A stretch of 19,283 nt of DNA from M0108 sp044228695 (GTDB lineage: Bacteria; Pseudomonadota; Gammaproteobacteria; Chromatiales; Chromatiaceae). Below, piece after piece: positions 15,916 to 19,283 of this stretch. Location of the stretch: NCBI GenBank assembly GCA_044228695.1, contig JBGAUK010000067.1, positions 1-19,283 on the forward strand, read 5' to 3'. The notes below the pieces were generated by a model that was not told the origin of the DNA, searched no databases, and saw only the letters and a program-made list of their open reading frames with translations. Position numbers and translations under genes: made by a program. The number at the start of each line of letters is the position of its first letter. Positions within the stretch are counted from its first letter, which is position 1.

Positions 15916-15946
15916 AAAAAAGCAAGGGCGCCCGCGGGCGCCCTTG
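15916..15946 (-). terminator. Intrinsic terminator of the yciB-yciI-parvulin operon, probably bidirectional
   Basis: A perfect 24-base palindrome (15923-15946, arms CAAGGGCGCCCG / CGGGCGCCCTTG) is followed, in minus-strand reading, by a tract ending in TTTTTT (15916-15921). This is a classical hairpin plus U-run for transcripts ending after the parvulin gene at 15973. On the plus strand the hairpin lacks a T-run but could still slow transcripts from the DUF599 gene, whose stop is 21 bases away. Confidence 0.88.
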
Positions 15947-15972
15947 ATGGCTGGTCAGGACCCGCGAGCCCC

Positions 15973-16887
15973 TTATTTGGCTTTGGGCTGGGCCTCGGGC
16001 TTAGCCTCTACCGGCGTTTGCTTAATCAGCTCGGGGTTGAGGTCAACCTTGGCCTTTTCCTGCAGTTCGCCAATGTACTTGGTCAGGCCTTCACGCTGGA
16101 GGGCGGCGACGATCTCGGGTTTGACGCTCTCCAGGGTCGGGGGCTCCATCTTGCGGGTCTCTTCCAGCAGGATGACGTGCCAGCCGAACTGGGTCTGGAC
16201 CGGCGTCTTGGTGTAGGTCCCGGGCTTCATCTCGACGATCACCTCGGAGAAGGCCGGTACCATCTGGTTGGCATCAAACCAGCCCAGATCGCCGCCATTC
16301 TTGCCAGTGGGACCATCGGAATGGGCCTTGGCCAACTCCTCGAATTTCTTGCCGCCATCAAGTGCCTTGATGACCTTCTTGGCCTCGTCCTCCTCCTTTA
16401 CCAGGATGTGGCGCGCCTTGTATTCCAGGCGATCCATCTTGGCGACCTGCTCGTCGTAGATCTTCTTGATCTCCGCATCGGTGGGGTGAATGGTCGAGGC
16501 GGTCTGCTCGAGGACCAGGCGGGACAGGAGCTGCATCTTTTGCAGTTCCAGGGCATAGCCCAGCTCGGGATTGTTCTCCAGGCCCCGGGACTTGGCATCC
16601 TGGGCCGTGACGATGATATTCACGAACTCGTTGAAGGCCAGGTTCTGGAACTCGGGGTTGTTTTCGGCCTTGGAGGCGCGCAGGCGCTCGGCGTAGAAGA
16701 GGCGGAAGAGGCCGAGGGAGAATTGCTGGCCGTTGACGGTGGCGATGGTGGTGTCACTGGGCGGATCGGCCTGAGCCGCGGCGGCCTCCTGGGCGGGGGC
16801 GGCGGGCACCTTGACTTCCTCGGCGGCGAAGACTTGGGTGGTCAGCAGGGCGGACAGGCAGGCAATATGCAGCAGACGCTTGTTCAT
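15973..16887 (-). CDS. Periplasmic parvulin-type peptidyl-prolyl isomerase (PpiC/SurA-like)
   Basis: This is a 304-residue exported foldase. The signal peptide is residues 1-21 (cleavage likely after VFA). It is followed by an Ala/Pro-rich spacer, a helical SurA-N-like region (about 47-145) and a parvulin domain (about 157-245). Parvulin hallmarks are KARHILVKEEDEAKKV, FEELAKAHSDGPTGKNGGDLGWF, MVPAFSEVI and FGWHVILLEE. The C-terminal tail (247-304) is Lys/Glu/Pro-rich. The role is prolyl cis-trans isomerisation and chaperoning of exported proteins. The start ATG has AGGAG about 13 bases upstream, a little far. It lies 51 bases after yciI on the same strand and ends at a strong terminator. Orthology to SurA itself is unlikely because there is only one parvulin domain. 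Confidence 0.88.
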   Translation of the reverse strand: MNKRLLHIACLSALLTTQVFAAEEVKVPAAPAQEAAAAQADPPSDTTIATVNGQQFSLGLFRLFYAERLRASKAENNPEFQNLAFNEFVNIIVTAQDAKSRGLENNPELGYALELQKMQLLSRLVLEQTASTIHPTDAEIKKIYDEQVAKMDRLEYKARHILVKEEDEAKKVIKALDGGKKFEELAKAHSDGPTGKNGGDLGWFDANQMVPAFSEVIVEMKPGTYTKTPVQTQFGWHVILLEETRKMEPPTLESVKPEIVAALQREGLTKYIGELQEKAKVDLNPELIKQTPVEAKPEAQPKAK

Positions 16888-16938
16888 GCGATTTTTCTAA
16901 CTCCTAGAGGTGGTTATGAAGGGCGACTAAAATCCGAT

Positions 16939-17241
16939 TCAGGTCGGGAATACCTTACGGAAGGGTTTGACCTGGACCTCGCCATAAATGCCCGTCAGGG
17001 CATAGGGGTCGTCCGCCGCCCAGGCTTGGGCGGCTTCCAGGTCGGAAAATTCAGCGACGATCAGGGACCCGCTGAAGCCGGCCTCGCCGGGGTCCTCGCA
17101 GTCGATGGCGGGATGGGGGCCGGCCAGGATCAAGCGGCCCTGGTCCTGGAGGGCGCGCAGCCGCTCCAAGTGGGCCGGGCGAGCGGCCAGGCGGGCCGGC
17201 AGGCTGCCGGGTCTATCGGTGGCAATGATGGCGTAGAGCAT
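16939..17241 (-). CDS. yciI: YciI-family protein
   Basis: This is a 100-residue protein of the YciI (ferredoxin-like, dimeric alpha-beta barrel) family. It opens MLYAIIATDRPGS and carries the conserved His in RPAHLERLRALQDQGRLILAGP and the Asp pair in WAADDPYALTGIY. These are the residues proposed to form the family's active site; the reaction is unknown. GAGG nine bases upstream overlaps the end of yciB, whose stop is four bases before this start, so translation is likely coupled. A longer open frame adds 22 residues that overlap yciB and is not supported. The yciB-yciI pairing matches the arrangement in enterobacteria, where yciA lies between them; yciA is missing here. Confidence 0.9.
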   Translation of the reverse strand: MLYAIIATDRPGSLPARLAARPAHLERLRALQDQGRLILAGPHPAIDCEDPGEAGFSGSLIVAEFSDLEAAQAWAADDPYALTGIYGEVQVKPFRKVFPT

Positions 17242-17245
17242 CAGG

Positions 17246-17917
17246 TCAGGCCTCGGGGACTTCCGCCGGTTGACGGATATGGCGGGCCAGGTAGAAACCC
17301 TGGGCAATGATGAAGGCGACCGTCATACCCAACATGCCAAAAAGTTTGAAGTTCACCCAGGTGTCTTCCCGCGCCTGGGCGTCCTGACACTGGGCCAGCA
17401 GGTTGCCCTGAAACTGGTCCGCGCAGGTGGCCAGATCGATGTCCGTCAAACCGGCGGCGACCATCAGGGCCTGCTGGGCGACGTAAAACCCACTGAAGTC
17501 GTAGACCACATAGAGGTTGGCCGCGCCCGAGAGGAAGAAGAAAATCACCCAGAGCAGGTTCAGGCGGGGCCAGATCTCCGCCGGGAGCTCGATGGCGTGG
17601 GACATCATGCGCTCGATCACCGTCTTGCTACCGATGAAGTGGCTGCCGAGGAAGACCAACGCGAACAGCCAGTTGACCAGGGTCGGTTTCCACATGACGA
17701 AAATGGGGTCGTGGAGGGCCAGGGTCATGCCGCCAAAGACCGCCAGCAGGGCCAGCGTCGCCAGATGCATCTTTTCGACCCTGTGGTGGCGCCACCAGAC
17801 CCAGCCAACCTGGACCGCGGCGGCGGCGATGGCGACTGCCGTGGCGACATAGATGCCCGCCAGCTTGTAGGCGATGAAGAAGAGCAGGATGGGGAAGAAG
17901 TCGATCAGTAATTTCAT
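17246..17917 (-). CDS. yciB: Inner-membrane protein YciB (septation protein A)
   Basis: This 223-residue polytopic membrane protein of the YciB/IspZ family is involved in cell-envelope and septum synthesis. It starts with the signature MKLLIDFFPILLFFIAYKLAGIYVATA and has the core KPTLVNWLFALVFLGSHF, WPRLNLLWVIFFF and DTWVNFKLFG. Family members are usually near 180 residues. Here about 43 extra residues (about 141-183) lie between the NLYVVYD helix end and EDTWVNFK, and they include two Cys (165 and 177). This places an enlarged loop between the last two helices. The frame is open and shows no sign of error. The start has only a weak SD. The gene is divergent from rnm and the first of the operon yciB-yciI-parvulin. 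Confidence 0.9.
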   Translation of the reverse strand: MKLLIDFFPILLFFIAYKLAGIYVATAVAIAAAAVQVGWVWWRHHRVEKMHLATLALLAVFGGMTLALHDPIFVMWKPTLVNWLFALVFLGSHFIGSKTVIERMMSHAIELPAEIWPRLNLLWVIFFFLSGAANLYVVYDFSGFYVAQQALMVAAGLTDIDLATCADQFQGNLLAQCQDAQAREDTWVNFKLFGMLGMTVAFIIAQGFYLARHIRQPAEVPEA

Positions 17918-18196
17918 ATCTTGGCTATTGTTGGGGTACCCGTGGGCTATAGGGTTAGGGACGGCGGCGGGCCGGGGGACAATTCAGAACCGCCAGGCCT
18001 TAATTCGATAAGAGGGGATCTCGCTTGGTTCCAGGGTCTAACGAAAAAATGCCCTCTATCCCTTCTTGGGATCCGCGTTGAGATAATTATCCTACTAATA
18101 GTTTACCAGTCGCGGGGGCTTGAGTCTTCAGGAATGGCATCCGGGGGGCGTCCAAGCGTATCGCGGAGTACTTGAAACTTAGAGTAAGATTCCGCC
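17918..18196. promoter_or_regulatory. Divergent intergenic region yciB / rnm with an AT-rich core
   Basis: There is no gene in these 279 bases. An AT-rich patch at about 18078-18106 stands out from the G+C-rich surroundings and probably carries the promoters for both directions. TTGAGA (18078-18083) is a possible plus-strand -35, but no -10 sits at the right spacing. On the minus strand TAATTAT-like sequence near 18085-18091 is a possible -10. I cannot fix either promoter. Confidence 0.35.
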
Positions 18197-19030
18197 ATGG
18201 GCAGCCTTCATGATCTCCACACCCACTCCACCGCCTCCGACGGCACCCTGACGCCAACAGAGCTGGTGGCCCGCGCGGCTCGAGTGGGCATCCAGGTCCT
18301 GGCCCTGACCGATCACGACACCCTCGATGGTATCGCCGAGGCCCAGGCCGCGGCCGCCGAGTTGGGCCTGACCCTGATCCCCGGGGTCGAGATCTCGGTC
18401 ACCTGGGGCGGGCGTACCCTGCATATCCTGGGCTTGGGCCTGGACCCGACCGAACCCACCTTGAATGCCGGCCTGTTGGGGGTGCGTGAATATCGCGACT
18501 GGCGCGCCAAGGAGATCGGCCTGCGGCTGGGTGCCAAGGGCATCGCGGGGGCCTACGCCGGCGCCCTGGCACTGGCCGCCGATGCGCGTTTTGTCGGCCG
18601 TACCCATTTCGCCCGGTTCCTGGTGCAGCAGGGTTACGCCGACACGGTGCGGGATGTCTTCAAGCGCTACCTGGTCAAGGGCAAGCCTGGTCATGTGACG
18701 GGCGACTGGGCCTCCCTGGAGCAGGCCCTGGGATGGATTCAGGCTGCCGGTGGTCAGGCCGTCATTGCTCACCCGGCGCGTTACAGCCTCACCGGCACCA
18801 AGATGCGGCACCTGATCGGCGAGTTCCGCGAATTGGGAGGCGTCGGCATCGAGGTCATCTCCGGTAGCCATAGTCGTGACGAGGCCTTTGTCTACGCCCA
18901 GCGCGCCCGGGATGCCGCTCTGCTCGCCTCCGCTGGCAGTGATTATCACGGACCCGAGCACCCCTATATGGAGCTAGGCCGCCTGCCCAATCTGCCAGCC
19001 GGCTGCACGCCGATCTGGGTTGATTGGTGA
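18197..19030 (+). CDS. rnm: PHP-domain phosphoesterase, RNase AM (YciV/TrpH) type
   Basis: This is a 277-residue PHP-fold metal enzyme. In E. coli the orthologue (formerly trpH/yciV) is a 5'-3' exoribonuclease that trims short RNAs and 5S rRNA, and also hydrolyses 3',5'-nucleotide bisphosphates. The metal ligands are visible in order: DLHTHSTASDG (H8, H10, D15), LTDHDT (D39, H40), PGVEIS (E65), LHILGL (H76), RTHFA (H137), IAHPARY (H192) and the closing GSDYHGPEHP (D249, H251). Length and motif order match the family. The start at 18197 has only a weak purine-rich AGAGTAAG upstream. The next gene is yciO 34 bases downstream, the same pairing as in enterobacteria. Confidence 0.92.
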   Translation: MGSLHDLHTHSTASDGTLTPTELVARAARVGIQVLALTDHDTLDGIAEAQAAAAELGLTLIPGVEISVTWGGRTLHILGLGLDPTEPTLNAGLLGVREYRDWRAKEIGLRLGAKGIAGAYAGALALAADARFVGRTHFARFLVQQGYADTVRDVFKRYLVKGKPGHVTGDWASLEQALGWIQAAGGQAVIAHPARYSLTGTKMRHLIGEFRELGGVGIEVISGSHSRDEAFVYAQRARDAALLASAGSDYHGPEHPYMELGRLPNLPAGCTPIWVDW

Positions 19031-19064
19031 GGGCCTGAACCCAGGACCCAGGAGCAAGCCGTCC

Positions 19065-19283
19065 ATGGCACAATTTTTTGATATCCATCCCGACAATCCC
19101 CAGCCACGGCTCATCCGCCGGGCGGTGGATATCTTGTTGGAAGGCGGCGTCATCATTTACCCCACGGACTCATCCTACGCTCTGGGTTGCCAGATCGGCG
19201 AGAAGGATGCCATGGAGCGTATCCGCCGCATCCGCCATCTGGATGAAAAGCACAATTTCACCCTGGTCTGCCGTGACCTCTCC
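19065..19283 (+). CDS. yciO: YciO, Sua5/YrdC/TsaC-family protein (5' part, cut by the window edge)
   Basis: Only the first 73 residues are in the window. They open MAQFFDIHPDNPQPRLIRRA and continue with GGVIIYPTDSSYALGC, RIRRIRHLDEKHNF and TLVCRDLS, which match YciO closely. The KxR/SxN-type nucleotide-binding residues of the TsaC/Sua5 fold begin in this part. TsaC relatives make threonylcarbamoyl-AMP for t6A tRNA modification. YciO itself is a paralogue whose own role is less certain, so it should not be called tsaC. AGGAG lies ten bases before the ATG. It follows rnm by 34 bases and should share its transcript. Confidence 0.9.
   Translation, partial: MAQFFDIHPDNPQPRLIRRAVDILLEGGVIIYPTDSSYALGCQIGEKDAMERIRRIRHLDEKHNFTLVCRDLS

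Noticed and set aside
15898..17310. 470-codon plus-strand open frame opposite the parvulin and yciI genes
   Set aside because: It is antisense to two well-supported genes, has a Gly/Leu-rich composition typical of GC-rich shadow frames and shows no recognisable domain.
18179..18961. 260-codon minus-strand open frame opposite rnm
   Set aside because: rnm has all PHP metal-binding motifs; the antisense frame has none and is Gly/Gln-rich shadow sequence.
1..19283. tRNA, rRNA, CRISPR array, insertion sequence or classic phage genes
   Set aside because: I looked for them on both strands and saw no clover-leaf tRNA, no regular repeat-spacer array and no transposase or integrase.

Overview
The window looks like a high-GC gammaproteobacterial chromosome from a draft assembly. 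The yciB-yciI and rnm-yciO neighbourhoods, DusA and a MurU-type uridylyltransferase are typical of gammaproteobacteria. The caspase/DUF4384 genes and the G+C-rich intergenic palindromes would suit a purple sulfur bacterium (Chromatiales), but that placement is an impression and not a proof. Two runs of ten N mark assembly gaps, both inside one large gene.

Left part (1-7442), the most unusual region. A palindromic intergenic element (2-73) is followed by a three-gene minus-strand operon, read from 3967 down to 154. It encodes an exported OmpA-type peptidoglycan-binding protein, an exported caspase-like (C14) peptidase with a DUF4384 tail, and an exported CsgG-like protein that also carries a DUF4384 tail. 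Divergently transcribed from a shared 214-bp control region is a second, very large exported caspase-like protein (4182-7442). It has WD40 repeats, a peptidoglycan-binding-like domain, a PDZ domain, an Ig-like segment and a C-terminal C14 domain. Both caspases keep their His and Cys catalytic residues. I infer an envelope-located protease module with sensing (WD40, PDZ), anchoring (OmpA, PG-binding) and possibly pore or trafficking (CsgG-like) parts.

Middle (7443-15052). A 521-bp non-coding stretch contains short repeats and the decayed remains of a Calx-beta domain on the minus strand. A long minus-strand gene string then runs from dusA (start 15052) through an EamA-type transporter, murU, a GCS2-type glutamate-cysteine ligase-like enzyme and an M14 succinylglutamate desuccinylase/aspartoacylase-like enzyme to a long-chain acyl-CoA ligase. 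Two of its junctions (murU/GCS2 and M14/acyl ligase) are ATGA stop-start overlaps, so these genes are probably translated as a coupled unit. The last codons of the acyl ligase run into the Calx-beta relic.

Right part (15053-19283). A DUF599 membrane protein on the plus strand converges on the yciB-yciI-parvulin operon (minus), with a strong palindromic terminator between them. The plus-strand pair rnm (PHP phosphoesterase/RNase AM) and yciO (truncated by the window edge) is divergent from yciB.
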